Origin: an uncultured Lachnospiraceae bacterium | GTDB lineage: Bacteria > Bacillota > Clostridia > Lachnospirales > Lachnospiraceae | DNA length: 64,000 nucleotides | Assembly: GCA_910576535.1 (NCBI GenBank) | Contig: CAJTKK010000001.1 | Location: 345,437-409,436 of the forward strand | Direction of reading: 5' to 3' | In this document: positions 17,121 through 26,420 of the stretch, one piece after another | Layout: each line of letters begins with the position of its first letter | Position numbering within the stretch: the stretch's first letter is position 1 | Program-made: the position numbers and the translations under genes | The notes under the pieces: generated by a model | Told to the model about the DNA's origin: nothing | The model's database searches: none | What the model saw: only the letters and a program-made list of their open reading frames with translations

Positions 17121-18776
17121 TTAACGCTCTTTATATAAAATCATTGCCTCATATGGCCTAAGCGTTGCTTCCTCCCCAACTTCCATTTTCCTGTCCTTAT
17201 AGTTTCCCAGCAGGCAGCGGTATCCCCAAAGCCCCACCGGACATTTCCAATTCCTTTCTTTTTCATAGAAATTGCAGACGACGACTAACTTCTGTCCTTC
17301 ATATTCTCTCATATAAGCCAACACGGAAGGATTTCTCTCATCTAAAGCCTGAAAACTTCCATACGCAATAATATCATATTCTTTCCTCAGACTTACTAAC
17401 TTCTGATAATAGCGGAAAATAGAATCTTCATCCCCCATCTGCTGTGCCGCGTTAATATCCTTGTAATTCCCATTCACTTCTATCCACGGGCCGCCATCTG
17501 TAAAGCCTCCATTTTTATCCGCATTCCACTGCATAGGAGTACGCCCGTTATCTCTGGAATGCACTTGCAGAATACGGTACGCGTCCTCTTGTGTCAGCCC
17601 TTTTTCCTGCAGAATCCTGAAATGATTCAGGCTCTCCACATCCCGGTACTGGGAAATGTCATGGAAGCCCGCATTGGTCATACCGATTTCTTCCCCCTGA
17701 TAAATATAAGGAGTCCCCCGCATACCATGGATGACTGTAGCCAGCATCTTTGCCGATTCCTTCCAATACTTCCCTTCCCTTCCAAACCGGGAAACTACCC
17801 TCGGCTGGTCATGGTTACACCAGAAAACCGCATTCCATGCATTATGCTTTTCCATTCCGGCCTGCCAGTCAAACAGAATTTTTTTCAGCTTCATGAAATC
17901 AGCCGGAACCAGTACCCATTTTTCATTTCCCATAAAATCCACTTTCAAATGATGAAAGCTGAACACCATGGATAATTCCCCGCTGTCTTCCCCCGCATAC
18001 TGAAAGCAATTCTCCAAAGACGTGCTGGACATCTCGCCCACCGTCACAATCTCTGCATCTTTTCCAAAGCTTTGGGCATTTAATTCCTTTAAATACCGAT
18101 GGATATTCGGCCCATCCGTGTAAAATTTCCTCCCATCCCCTTCCTCGTCATCCGCAAACTCCCCTTTGCTGACCAGATTCACCACATCAAACCGGAATCC
18201 TTTTACCCCCTTTTCCATCCAAAACCGGATAACCTTCTGCAGCTCCAGCCTGACTTCTTCATTATCCCAATTTAAGTCCGGCTGGGAGACATCAAATAAA
18301 TGCAGGTAATATTCATCCATCCCCGGCACATATTCCCATGCGCTCCCGCCAAATTTGCTCTCCCAATTGGTCGGCGCTTTTCCCTGTTCTTTCCCCTTTT
18401 TAAAAATATAGTATTTTTTGTATTTTTCATCCCCGGCCAAAGCTTTACGGAACCACTCATGACGGCTGGAAGTATGGTTGAATACCATATCCAGCATCAG
18501 GCGGATCCCTCTTTGATCCGCTTCATGGACAAGTCTCTCAAAGTCTTCCATTGTGCCGTAACGGGGATCAATATGATAATAATCTTCCACATCATATCCA
18601 TTGTCATTTTGCGGGGATACAAAAAACGGAGTCATCCAGATATAATCCACGCCCAATTCCTTTATATAATCCAGCTTTCCTATCACCCCCTGCAAATCCC
18701 CCAGGCCATCATGATTGCTGTCACAAAATGATTTGGGGTATATCTGATATACCACACTTTTTTTAAAATCCGTCAT
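17121..18776 (-). CDS. treC: Trehalose-6-phosphate hydrolase (GH13)
   Basis: This cytoplasmic enzyme of 551 residues cleaves trehalose 6-phosphate to glucose and glucose 6-phosphate. The GH13 regions are all present: DMVFNHTS, GFRFDVVNLVS (nucleophile Asp), VTVGEMSS (acid/base Glu) and WCNHDQPR. KSVVYQIYPKSFCDSNHDG at the start is typical of the oligo-1,6-glucosidase/TreC branch. The direct neighbour, a trehalose-type PTS permease 29 bases upstream, favours TreC over a plain alpha-glucosidase. It ends in the long-stem terminator at 16975-17067. Confidence 0.92.
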   Translation of the reverse strand: MTDFKKSVVYQIYPKSFCDSNHDGLGDLQGVIGKLDYIKELGVDYIWMTPFFVSPQNDNGYDVEDYYHIDPRYGTMEDFERLVHEADQRGIRLMLDMVFNHTSSRHEWFRKALAGDEKYKKYYIFKKGKEQGKAPTNWESKFGGSAWEYVPGMDEYYLHLFDVSQPDLNWDNEEVRLELQKVIRFWMEKGVKGFRFDVVNLVSKGEFADDEEGDGRKFYTDGPNIHRYLKELNAQSFGKDAEIVTVGEMSSTSLENCFQYAGEDSGELSMVFSFHHLKVDFMGNEKWVLVPADFMKLKKILFDWQAGMEKHNAWNAVFWCNHDQPRVVSRFGREGKYWKESAKMLATVIHGMRGTPYIYQGEEIGMTNAGFHDISQYRDVESLNHFRILQEKGLTQEDAYRILQVHSRDNGRTPMQWNADKNGGFTDGGPWIEVNGNYKDINAAQQMGDEDSIFRYYQKLVSLRKEYDIIAYGSFQALDERNPSVLAYMREYEGQKLVVVCNFYEKERNWKCPVGLWGYRCLLGNYKDRKMEVGEEATLRPYEAMILYKER

Positions 18777-18805
18777 TTTCCATTCCTCCAGATATGAGAA
18801 TATAT

Positions 18806-20791
18806 TTAATCCCTTGATTCATCCAAAGTAACAACTACCGTTTTTCCGGCCAAAGCATCTATTCCCGTGCGGAAAGAAAATCCCCTTCCTTCCCCTGGTT
18901 CCGTAATTAAGCAGACGGTGGTATCCGGATGCCCTGCCGCTTTGATTTTATCCCTGTCAAACCGGATCAGCGGACTCCCTGCCGCCACTTCTTCCCCTTC
19001 TTTTACCAGATATTCAAACCCGTCCCCTTTCATATCCACGGTATCAATCCCTATGTGCAACAGGATTTCCACGCCGTTTTTCAGCTTCATGCCGCAGGCA
19101 TGTCGGGATTCTTCCATCAATACCGAGATGGCGCCGTCTACTGGTGCATAAAGAATATCATTTTCCGGCACGATTGCAAGCCCTTCTCCCATAATTCCTT
19201 CCGAAAAAACGCCGTCTCCCACTTCTTTGAGCCCAATTACCTTTCCCGTTAAAAAAGCTTTCCATTCCTTTGGCCCTTTTTCTGCTTTTGGCAAACCGTC
19301 TGTTCCGTTTCTTTTTTCTGTACTTTCCCCATCTCTGTTTCCGGCCGAAGCTTTCCTATTCCATGTACTTTCTCCTGCAGTTCCCATTTTTCTTTTCCCG
19401 GCCATAAAAGTAAGAAGAAACGGTACACCTACCGCAATTATCATACAAATTGCAAAGCTGGCCATATACTTTGGCTGGATGGAAAGGATTCCGGGAAGCC
19501 CTCCTACTCCAATTGCATTTGCCGTAGTTCCGGTAGCCACACAAACAACTGCTGCGCAGGCAGAACCAATCATACCGCAGACAAAAGGATAAGCAAACTT
19601 TAAGTTTACACCGAAGATTGCCGGTTCCGTTACGCCAAGATAGCAGGAAATGCAAGCCGGAACATTAACCTCCTGCGCCTCCGCGTCCTTTCTTTGCAGT
19701 GCAATCATACCTAGAACCGCAGACCCTTGCGCAATATTTGACAATGCAATCATCGGCCATAACATTGTTCCGCCGTAATCCGCTATCAACTGCAGGTCAA
19801 TGGCATTCGACATATGATGAAGACCTGTGATAACAAGCGGCGCATAGACAAAACCAAAAACCGCCCCAAAAATAACTTTAAACGAACCTGTAATCCCGGC
19901 ATATACCACTGCGGAAATGACGGAACCGATTTTCCAGCCAACCGGCCCAAGCACAAAATGCGCTGCGATGACCGCCAAAAGCAGACTGCAGAACGGCACT
20001 ACGATCATAGAAACCACTTGAGGCGTGATCTTCCGGAAAAATTTTTCCAGATACACCAGCGTAAACGCTGCCAGAATAGCCGGAATTACCTGTGCCTGAT
20101 AACCGATCATATTCACCTGAAATCCGCCGAAATTCCATACAGGAATATCTTCTGCCGCCGTTCCCGCTACCGCATAGGCATTCAGCAATTGCCCTGATAC
20201 CAGCGTAAGCCCAAGAACAATGCCAAGCATCTGCGTAGTACCCATTTTCTTCGTCACCGACCAGCAGATACCCACCGGAAGCATATGGAACACCGCTTCC
20301 CCGATGAGCCAGAGGAAACTGTCAATCCCCGCCCAAAACTGGCTGATATCGCATAATGTTTTTGTTCCGTTTTCAAATAAGTACAAACTGTCAATACAGT
20401 TTCTAAACCCTAAAATCAAACCCCCTGTAATAATTGCCGGAATCAGCGGCGCAAATATTTCCGCTAACGCCGTTACAATTCTTTGCAGCACGTTCTGGTT
20501 CTGCTTTGCAGCCTGCTTTACCGCATCTTTGGACACGCCTTCGATCCCTGCCACAGCAACAAAATCATTATAAAAGTCCGCTACCGTATTTCCTATAATT
20601 ACTTGGAATTGCCCGGACTGGGTGAAGCTCCCTTTTACTGCCTTCATCGCTTCAATCCCCTTTACATCCGCTTTTGCCGGATCGTTCAAAACAAAACGCA
20701 TACGCGTCATGCAATGCGACACCGCTGCAATGTTCCCTTTCCCTCCCACTAAGCCTAGAAGTTCCTTTGCATCCTCCGCATACTTGCCCAT
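18806..20791 (-). CDS. treP: Trehalose-type PTS EIIBCA permease
   Basis: One 661-residue chain carries all three PTS domains: EIIB with Cys27 in SHCMTRMRF, EIIC with about ten membrane segments (GGLILGFRNCIDSLYLF, then GVTEPAIFGVNLKFAYPF), a charged linker near residues 470-510, and a C-terminal EIIA-Glc domain with HACGMKL and ILLHIGIDTVDM. Domain order and the sequence of the EIIC part match trehalose permeases; many TreP proteins lack the EIIA part, so the fusion is a notable detail. It is the first gene of the trePC unit, with its promoter and two TreR-type operators directly upstream. Confidence 0.92.
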   Translation of the reverse strand: MGKYAEDAKELLGLVGGKGNIAAVSHCMTRMRFVLNDPAKADVKGIEAMKAVKGSFTQSGQFQVIIGNTVADFYNDFVAVAGIEGVSKDAVKQAAKQNQNVLQRIVTALAEIFAPLIPAIITGGLILGFRNCIDSLYLFENGTKTLCDISQFWAGIDSFLWLIGEAVFHMLPVGICWSVTKKMGTTQMLGIVLGLTLVSGQLLNAYAVAGTAAEDIPVWNFGGFQVNMIGYQAQVIPAILAAFTLVYLEKFFRKITPQVVSMIVVPFCSLLLAVIAAHFVLGPVGWKIGSVISAVVYAGITGSFKVIFGAVFGFVYAPLVITGLHHMSNAIDLQLIADYGGTMLWPMIALSNIAQGSAVLGMIALQRKDAEAQEVNVPACISCYLGVTEPAIFGVNLKFAYPFVCGMIGSACAAVVCVATGTTANAIGVGGLPGILSIQPKYMASFAICMIIAVGVPFLLTFMAGKRKMGTAGESTWNRKASAGNRDGESTEKRNGTDGLPKAEKGPKEWKAFLTGKVIGLKEVGDGVFSEGIMGEGLAIVPENDILYAPVDGAISVLMEESRHACGMKLKNGVEILLHIGIDTVDMKGDGFEYLVKEGEEVAAGSPLIRFDRDKIKAAGHPDTTVCLITEPGEGRGFSFRTGIDALAGKTVVVTLDESRD

Positions 20792-20827
20792 AAGTTATCC
20801 TCCTCCATATTGAATCAACCGCTTTTT

Positions 20828-20884
20828 AACTTGTTCAAACAAGTTCTATGTTTTATTTATATCATACTTGTTTAAACATGTCAA
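20828..20884 (-). promoter_or_regulatory. treP promoter with two TreR-type operators
   Basis: On the minus strand TTGACA (20879-20884) and TATAAA (20856-20861) are 17 bases apart. A palindrome ACTTGTTTAAACATGT (20866-20881) fills the spacer and a second, AACTTGTTCAAACAAGTT (20828-20845), lies just downstream of the start point. Both have the TTGTTTAAACAA core and would block RNA polymerase when bound. Confidence 0.85.
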
Positions 20885-21022
20885 TGTTTTTTTACTTTAT
20901 TTCTTCATCTGTCTTCCCCAACATTTCAATCCCCGGAACAGCCAACCGGAAATCTTTAACGCCCGGCCTCCCGTTTATTACCCCATTGACAAACTAAGCC
21001 CCTGTCATATAATAAAATTATA

Positions 21023-21037
21023 ATGTTTAAACAAGAT
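21023..21037 (+). promoter_or_regulatory. TreR-type operator before treR
   Basis: ATGTTTAAACAAGAT is a third copy of the operator core, 17 bases before the treR start codon, so the repressor probably limits its own synthesis. Confidence 0.75.
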
Positions 21038-21054
21038 AGGTGGGAGGTTTTTCT

Positions 21055-21786
21055 ATGCCGAAAGCAAAATATGATGATATTTATAAAGATTTAAAAGAAA
21101 AAATAGAAAATGGGGAATATGAATTCCAGGAACTTCTCCCTTCCGAAAACCAATTGGTTCTTCATTACGGCTGCTCCCGTAATACTGTCCGCCGCGCCAT
21201 CCATTCCCTGGTTATGAACGGCTATGTCCAGACTATGCAGGGCAAAGGAGTACGCAATATCTTTGAGCAAGCCCAGCAGACTTCATTTACTTTAGGAGGA
21301 ATTGAATCCTTCAAAGAGTCTGCCCTGCGCAATCATCAGATCCCTGCCACAAAAGTAATCTGTTTTACCGAATTGACGGCAGACGGAAAAATTGCAAAAA
21401 AAACTGGGTTCCCGCAAGGTTCCCAGCTTTATTATCTACAGCGGCTCCATTATCTGGACGGCAAAGCCTTAATCCTGAACCACAATTATTTTTTAAAAAG
21501 TGTAGTTACTTCCCTTACCCCGGAAATTGCAGAAAATTCCATTTACGAATACCTGGAAAACACCCTGCATATTTCTATCGTCACAAGCAAGAGAATTATG
21601 ACTGTGGAAAAAATGACCCAGATAGACGAAAAATACCTGGAACTTGGCGATTACAACTGCCTCGCCGTAGTCTGCAGCCAGACTTATAACAGCGACGGGA
21701 TTATGTTTGAATACACCCAGTCCCGCCACAGACCCGATTACTTCCGCTTCCAGGATAATGCAACCAGGCGTCCGGCTTTTCACTAA
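21055..21786 (+). CDS. treR: GntR-family trehalose operon repressor
   Basis: The N-terminal winged helix (YDDIYKDLKEKIENGEY, then LVLHYGCSRNTVRRAIHSLV) is GntR type, followed from about residue 85 by a UTRA ligand domain (YLQRLHYLDGKALILNHNYF, YLELGDYNCLAVV). TreR repressors of this kind sense trehalose 6-phosphate. I chose the ATG at 21055, which follows GGGAGG, over the in-frame GTG at 21040, which would contain the ribosome site. It faces away from treP; the shared intergenic region holds three operators. Length (243 residues) fits the family. Confidence 0.92.
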   Translation: MPKAKYDDIYKDLKEKIENGEYEFQELLPSENQLVLHYGCSRNTVRRAIHSLVMNGYVQTMQGKGVRNIFEQAQQTSFTLGGIESFKESALRNHQIPATKVICFTELTADGKIAKKTGFPQGSQLYYLQRLHYLDGKALILNHNYFLKSVVTSLTPEIAENSIYEYLENTLHISIVTSKRIMTVEKMTQIDEKYLELGDYNCLAVVCSQTYNSDGIMFEYTQSRHRPDYFRFQDNATRRPAFH

Positions 21787-21874
21787 TGCCATGCAGCCGT
21801 TTTTCTTATGCGCAGAATATGCATCCCCCGGAGAGTTCTGTATCATAGGGGATTATGGGGCAATTTTCTATTAC

Positions 21875-21968
21875 GATCCGGGTGTCAAAATCCCTATTCT
21901 AAAATCTGAAATGTTGCTTGGCAGGTTGCACAAAAACATTTGGCCAAAGGGCTTTTGACACCCGGATC
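21875..21968. repeat. 21-bp inverted repeat between convergent treR and ohyA
   Basis: Arms 21875-21895 and 21948-21968 match with one mismatch around a 52-base loop. There is no T-run on either side. It may act as a bidirectional terminator for the convergent genes or be a short mobile palindrome. Confidence 0.6.
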
Positions 21969-21972
21969 TTAT

Positions 21973-23952
21973 CTAAATCATCCCCTCTTTTAAAACGCCA
22001 TGGTCGCGCATTAATTTTTCTACCACGGTTCCTTTTATCACGCGCAGAACCGGTTTTTTCAGGGCATTTAACAAACCGGGAAGTTCGATTTCCAACGGTG
22101 ATTTGCCATCCATGAGCTTTACGCTGCTTTCCAGGAGTTCACGGATATCGTAAACGCTGCCCCATACTTCCGGAACGCCTCTGTCCACATGAAGCAATCC
22201 ATACACCGCTTCCATAGCTGTCCTTACCGAATATTCTGTAGTAAATACGGTATCCCTGGGCGTCTCCGCAAATTGCCCCAAAAAGGCGAAGTTCACGCAG
22301 CCATCGGGAATGACATCGGGTCTGTCCCCTTTTGCCCTCGGCATGAAGAATGCCGTAATGTAAGGCATCATTGTAGGAACACACACGGCGCTTTTTTCCG
22401 CCAGTTCCGGGATCTCTTCTTCCGGGACGCCCAGATGATACAGCCATTCTTCCGTAATCTCTTTTCCTGTACATTCCTTCATCGGTTTCTTAACATAATC
22501 GCCCGGCACATCCGTAAATAATCCATATACCCAGACGCATACTTTATCTTTGTCCTGCTCTTTGAACTGCCCTTGCCTGTTAATCGTCCAGCTCATCAGC
22601 CAGCTTGAATCCTGACAGCTTACGATCCCTCCAGTTACCACCTTGCCGCTCTTCGGATCGCGTTTGCATATATTCGTAATATAAGGCAGGATTTTTTCAT
22701 CCAAGGTAGTCACTGTCGCCGATTCCCAGTTTGTCTTTGCCACATCCGAACAGAATTTTTCCGGGTGACCAAATGAACTGTCCTGTTTGGCAATATTTTT
22801 CCATAAGCTCCAGCAGCCGCTGGTTCTTACTTCCGCATCCCCATTGGGCGCATGATTCTGATCCCCATATATCGTACCTTCCGTACAGCTTCCATTGGTG
22901 ACAAACACAAGGTCATTTTCCGTCAGCATAATTCCTTTTTCTACGCCTTTTACCTTGCACTCCACCGCTTTCGCAACCTTTTTTCCGTTTTTCATTTCAA
23001 AAACCACATTTGTCACTTCTGTGTTAAACTGGAAATCCACTCCTGCATCTTCCAAATATTTCTGCATAGGAAGTATCAATGATTCATACTGGTTATATTT
23101 TGTGAATTTCAGCGCGCTGAAATCAGGCAGCCCTGCAATATGATGGATAAATCTCTGGAAATAAAGTTTCATTTCCAAAGCGCTGTGCCAATTCTCAAAG
23201 GCAAACATCGTTCTCCAATACAGCCAGAATGTAGAATCAAACACTTCATCATCAAAAACATCTTCGATCGTCTTATCATATAAGTCTTCATCCTTCGTCA
23301 TGAACAGCTTCATGATTTCCATGCAGCCCTTCTGGCTTAAGTTGAACTTTCCATCCGTATGGGCATCCTTCCCCCGGTTTACCGTTGCACGGCATAGGGA
23401 ATAATTCGGGTCTTCCTTATTTAACCAATAATACTCATCCAATACGGACACCCCCGGCGTTTCCAGGGAAGGAATACTGCGGAACAGATCCCAAAGACAT
23501 TCAAAGTGATTTTCCATCTCACGCCCCCCGCGCATGATGTAACCCCTTGAAGCATCATAAATACCGTCGCAGGCTCCTCCTGTAATATCCATTGCCTCTA
23601 AAATATGAATGTGGGAACCCGGCATTTGCCCATCCCTTACCAAAAAACAGGCCGCCGCCAAAGAAGCAAGGCCGCTTCCTACTATATATGCATTTTTTTC
23701 ATCTACGCCTTCCGGTTTCCTGGGTCTTGCAAAAGCTTCATAATTTCCGTTGGTATAATAAATCCCTTTTTCATTTTTTTCCTGTTTTCCGATCTCTGTG
23801 TTCCTATATTCCTGCTTCTGCGCCTGAACGCCTGCTGCTTTTTTCCCTTTCTTCCCATCCCCGTTCCTGCGTTTCTTTGCAACCGCTGCCGCTGCTCCTG
23901 CCCCTGCTGCTATTGCTGCCATACCGATTCCTATATTCTTTTTGTTTGCCAT
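21973..23952 (-). CDS. ohyA: Oleate hydratase with N-terminal anchor-like extension
   Basis: This FAD enzyme adds water to the double bond of oleic and related acids to give 10-hydroxystearate. The Rossmann motif is in NAYIVGSGLASLAAACFL with HILEAMDITGGACDG after it; RGYIMRGGREMENHFECLWDL and CVNFAFLGQFAETPRDTVFTTEYSVRTAMEAVY are characteristic of the family. Before the enzyme proper lie about 60 extra residues: a short hydrophobic Ala/Gly segment (IGIGMAAIAAGAGAAAAVA) and a Lys-rich linker, which may tether it to the membrane. The ATG at 23952 has AGGAG 8 bases upstream and is preferred to 23958. It is transcribed alone, after the tetR terminator. Confidence 0.95.
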   Translation of the reverse strand: MANKKNIGIGMAAIAAGAGAAAAVAKKRRNGDGKKGKKAAGVQAQKQEYRNTEIGKQEKNEKGIYYTNGNYEAFARPRKPEGVDEKNAYIVGSGLASLAAACFLVRDGQMPGSHIHILEAMDITGGACDGIYDASRGYIMRGGREMENHFECLWDLFRSIPSLETPGVSVLDEYYWLNKEDPNYSLCRATVNRGKDAHTDGKFNLSQKGCMEIMKLFMTKDEDLYDKTIEDVFDDEVFDSTFWLYWRTMFAFENWHSALEMKLYFQRFIHHIAGLPDFSALKFTKYNQYESLILPMQKYLEDAGVDFQFNTEVTNVVFEMKNGKKVAKAVECKVKGVEKGIMLTENDLVFVTNGSCTEGTIYGDQNHAPNGDAEVRTSGCWSLWKNIAKQDSSFGHPEKFCSDVAKTNWESATVTTLDEKILPYITNICKRDPKSGKVVTGGIVSCQDSSWLMSWTINRQGQFKEQDKDKVCVWVYGLFTDVPGDYVKKPMKECTGKEITEEWLYHLGVPEEEIPELAEKSAVCVPTMMPYITAFFMPRAKGDRPDVIPDGCVNFAFLGQFAETPRDTVFTTEYSVRTAMEAVYGLLHVDRGVPEVWGSVYDIRELLESSVKLMDGKSPLEIELPGLLNALKKPVLRVIKGTVVEKLMRDHGVLKEGMI

Positions 23953-24110
23953 ATCCATATCTCCTTTCCTGCAAACGGGCTGTTACCCATAAATTTTCCA
24001 AATACCCTGACAATCATATTTCACGGAAATCCCTTCTGTATTGTGCCATGCCATTGGATTTCTTTGTCATGCACCCATCTTATCTCTTTCCCATATATTC
24101 CGCCACTTAC

Positions 24111-24153
24111 AAAAGAAGCAGAATGATTAAAAACTTATCATTCTGCTTCTTTT
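24111..24153. terminator. Perfect 17-bp stem terminator after tetR
   Basis: Arms 24111-24127 and 24137-24153 pair without mismatch around a 9-base loop; the arm ends are A/T runs, so it could stop transcription in both directions. It separates tetR from ohyA. Confidence 0.85.
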
Positions 24154-24174
24154 GATAAAAATATACTTCTTTTC

Positions 24175-24741
24175 TTAATTTTTCTTTCTTTGTTCAAAAT
24201 TATGAATGGAATGAGCAATATTCCCGCGCAGGGCAATGCTCATTTTTTCCACAATTTGTTTGTAATCATCCTTCATCCCGTGGCCAATCCAGTCCAGCAT
24301 AATCCCGACAAAACCGTATTTATAAAACTCTGCAATAAATATCTTGTCCTCCCCGGCCAAATCGCTTCCCTGGCATTTTTCCTCCACTACCCCGGCAATC
24401 AGGCTATATGTAAGCTTATATAAATAACTCTCAATCCTCTCCCGGCTGACGCAGCGGTATACATTCAGAATAAACGGTTTATTCTCAATCACAGCCTCAA
24501 AAATCTGCCCGATCCCCTCCTGCCATGTATCGTATGTTTTCTTTCCCTGCAATGCCCGCTTCCCGTCTTCCACGCACACCCATTCCACCAGGTCATAAAT
24601 GTCCTTAAAATGATAGTAAAAAGTCATACGGCTGATACCGCAGTCTTCCGTCAGATCATTAATTGTTATTTTATCCATCTGCTTATGCAGCAGCAGTTTC
24701 TTAAGCGATGCCTCCAAAGCAAGCTTTGTCCTATTCTCCAT
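24175..24741 (-). CDS. TetR/AcrR-family regulator
   Basis: The N-terminal 50 residues hold the TetR helix-turn-helix (ITINDLTEDCGISRMTFYYHFKDIYDLVEWV). The rest is helical and resembles the DhaS-like branch with a TetR_C_8 type C-terminal domain; the ligand is unknown. It starts 13 bases after the glutamine synthetase stop, so it may be co-transcribed with glnA, and ends in a strong terminator before ohyA. Regulation of the fatty-acid hydratase is plausible from position only. Confidence 0.88.
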   Translation of the reverse strand: MENRTKLALEASLKKLLLHKQMDKITINDLTEDCGISRMTFYYHFKDIYDLVEWVCVEDGKRALQGKKTYDTWQEGIGQIFEAVIENKPFILNVYRCVSRERIESYLYKLTYSLIAGVVEEKCQGSDLAGEDKIFIAEFYKYGFVGIMLDWIGHGMKDDYKQIVEKMSIALRGNIAHSIHNFEQRKKN

Positions 24742-24753
24742 ATTTTTCTGCCT

Positions 24754-26184
24754 TTATAGGTCATAATACATTTTAAACTCAGCAGGATTCGGGATCTGTT
24801 CTAATTTTTTCAGTTCCGCCCTCTTACGCGCTACCCAGACATCAATCAGCCGCTGCGGGAATACTCCCCCTTTTGTCAGATATTCATGATCCGCTTCCAG
24901 GGCATCCAGAGCCTCGCCCAATGACTTTGGCAGGCCTTTGATTTTTTTCTGTTCTTCTTCAGACAGCGTATATAAATTAAAATCATAAGGTCCCCAGCCA
25001 TTTTCTGCCGGGTCAATCTGATTCTCAATGCCATCCAGCCCCGCCATTAAAATTGCCGCATATGCATAATACGGGTTTGCCGTTGCATCCGGGTTGCGCA
25101 GCTCAAACCGTTTTGTCTCCGGCGATTTTGCATAAGCCGGAATACGGATAACGGCACTCCGGTTAGAAGTTGCATAGCCAATCGTTACCGGCGCTTCATA
25201 TCCAGGGACAAGCCGTTTGAATGAATTGGTAGACGGATTAGTAAATGCACACAAAGATGCGATATGCTTTAGCAGGCCGCCCATAAAGTAATGTGCGGTC
25301 CGGCTTAATCCTGAATAACCGTTCTCATCATAAAACAAAGGTTTCCCGTCCTTAAGCAGCAGCATATGAACATGCATACCGCTTCCCGCCTCCTGATAAA
25401 TCGGTTTTGGAAGGAATGTCGCCGTCTTGCCTTCCTGCGCCGCCATATTTTTAATAATATATTTAATAATCATAGTATTATCCGCCATGGCAGGCATATC
25501 CGCCAGCTCCACTTCTATTTCCATCTGCCCCGGCCCGCCTACTTCATGATGGTGATATTTTACTTTAATTCCCCAGTCCTCCATCATCATGCACATCCTG
25601 CTGCGCAGATCGTAGCCGACATCCTGCGGGGCAGCCACATGGTAACCGCCTTTATAAGGCACTTCATATCCATTATTCCCTGCATTATCCAGGCTGCAGT
25701 TCCAATCCGCCTGTTTCGTATCAATCCGGTATCCGCACTGCTGCGGGGTTACTTCATAGCGCGCGCTGTCAAATAAATAAAATTCAAATTCCGGCCCAAT
25801 GACCATCCGGTCCGCAATACCGCTTTCTTTCATATATTCCGCTGCCCGCAGGCTGACATTTTTGGGATACTGGTCAAAAGGTTTGTTTTCCCCTTTCCCT
25901 ATCGTGCATACATTGCCGCACATTGTCAGCGTAGGGACTGCTGCAAACGGATCTATATAAGCAGTCTCCGGATCCGGCAAAAATACCATATCGCTTTTTT
26001 CAATGGGGGCATACCCGTAGTTGGAACCGTCAAAACCGATGCCATAAGTAAAAGTAGCCTCCCCGAACCGCTCTACCGGAATCGTTATATGCCGCCAGCG
26101 TCCGTCAATATCTGTCATCTTAAAGTCGATCATACGGATTTGTTTTTCTTCACATAATTTTCTGATTTTTTCAATTTTGTCCAT
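24754..26184 (-). CDS. glnA: Type I glutamine synthetase
   Basis: The enzyme makes glutamine from glutamate, ammonia and ATP in the cytoplasm. Visible family marks are DIDGRWRHITIP, GPEFEFYLFD (metal-binding Glu), GYEVPYKGGYHV, NPSTNSFKRLVPGYEAPV and RNPDATANPYYAYAA. The region FNLYTLSEEE lies where the adenylylated Tyr of the beta subgroup is found, so control by adenylylation is possible but not shown. The ATG at 26184 follows AGAGG and is preferred to the upstream candidate at 26211. A -10 box TATAAT (complement of 26286-26291) lies about 100 bases upstream. Length (476) is normal. Confidence 0.95.
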   Translation of the reverse strand: MDKIEKIRKLCEEKQIRMIDFKMTDIDGRWRHITIPVERFGEATFTYGIGFDGSNYGYAPIEKSDMVFLPDPETAYIDPFAAVPTLTMCGNVCTIGKGENKPFDQYPKNVSLRAAEYMKESGIADRMVIGPEFEFYLFDSARYEVTPQQCGYRIDTKQADWNCSLDNAGNNGYEVPYKGGYHVAAPQDVGYDLRSRMCMMMEDWGIKVKYHHHEVGGPGQMEIEVELADMPAMADNTMIIKYIIKNMAAQEGKTATFLPKPIYQEAGSGMHVHMLLLKDGKPLFYDENGYSGLSRTAHYFMGGLLKHIASLCAFTNPSTNSFKRLVPGYEAPVTIGYATSNRSAVIRIPAYAKSPETKRFELRNPDATANPYYAYAAILMAGLDGIENQIDPAENGWGPYDFNLYTLSEEEQKKIKGLPKSLGEALDALEADHEYLTKGGVFPQRLIDVWVARKRAELKKLEQIPNPAEFKMYYDL

Positions 26185-26420
26185 AACCCCATTCCTCTCT
26201 TTCCGCATCATTTCCTTTGCTTCCCTTCTCCTCCCAGCAAAGCTTATGCTGCCATACAGTTGTCATTGCATATTTGCGTTTTCTTATTATACCACACCCC
26301 GTTCCATTTCTGCGATAGCAAAGTGCAAAAAATGTAACTGATCCCCCTTCCTTTTCATATCTATACAATAAACAGACAAATGTCTTTTTCAATATGGAAA
26401 GCAAGGAGAATCTGATACTT

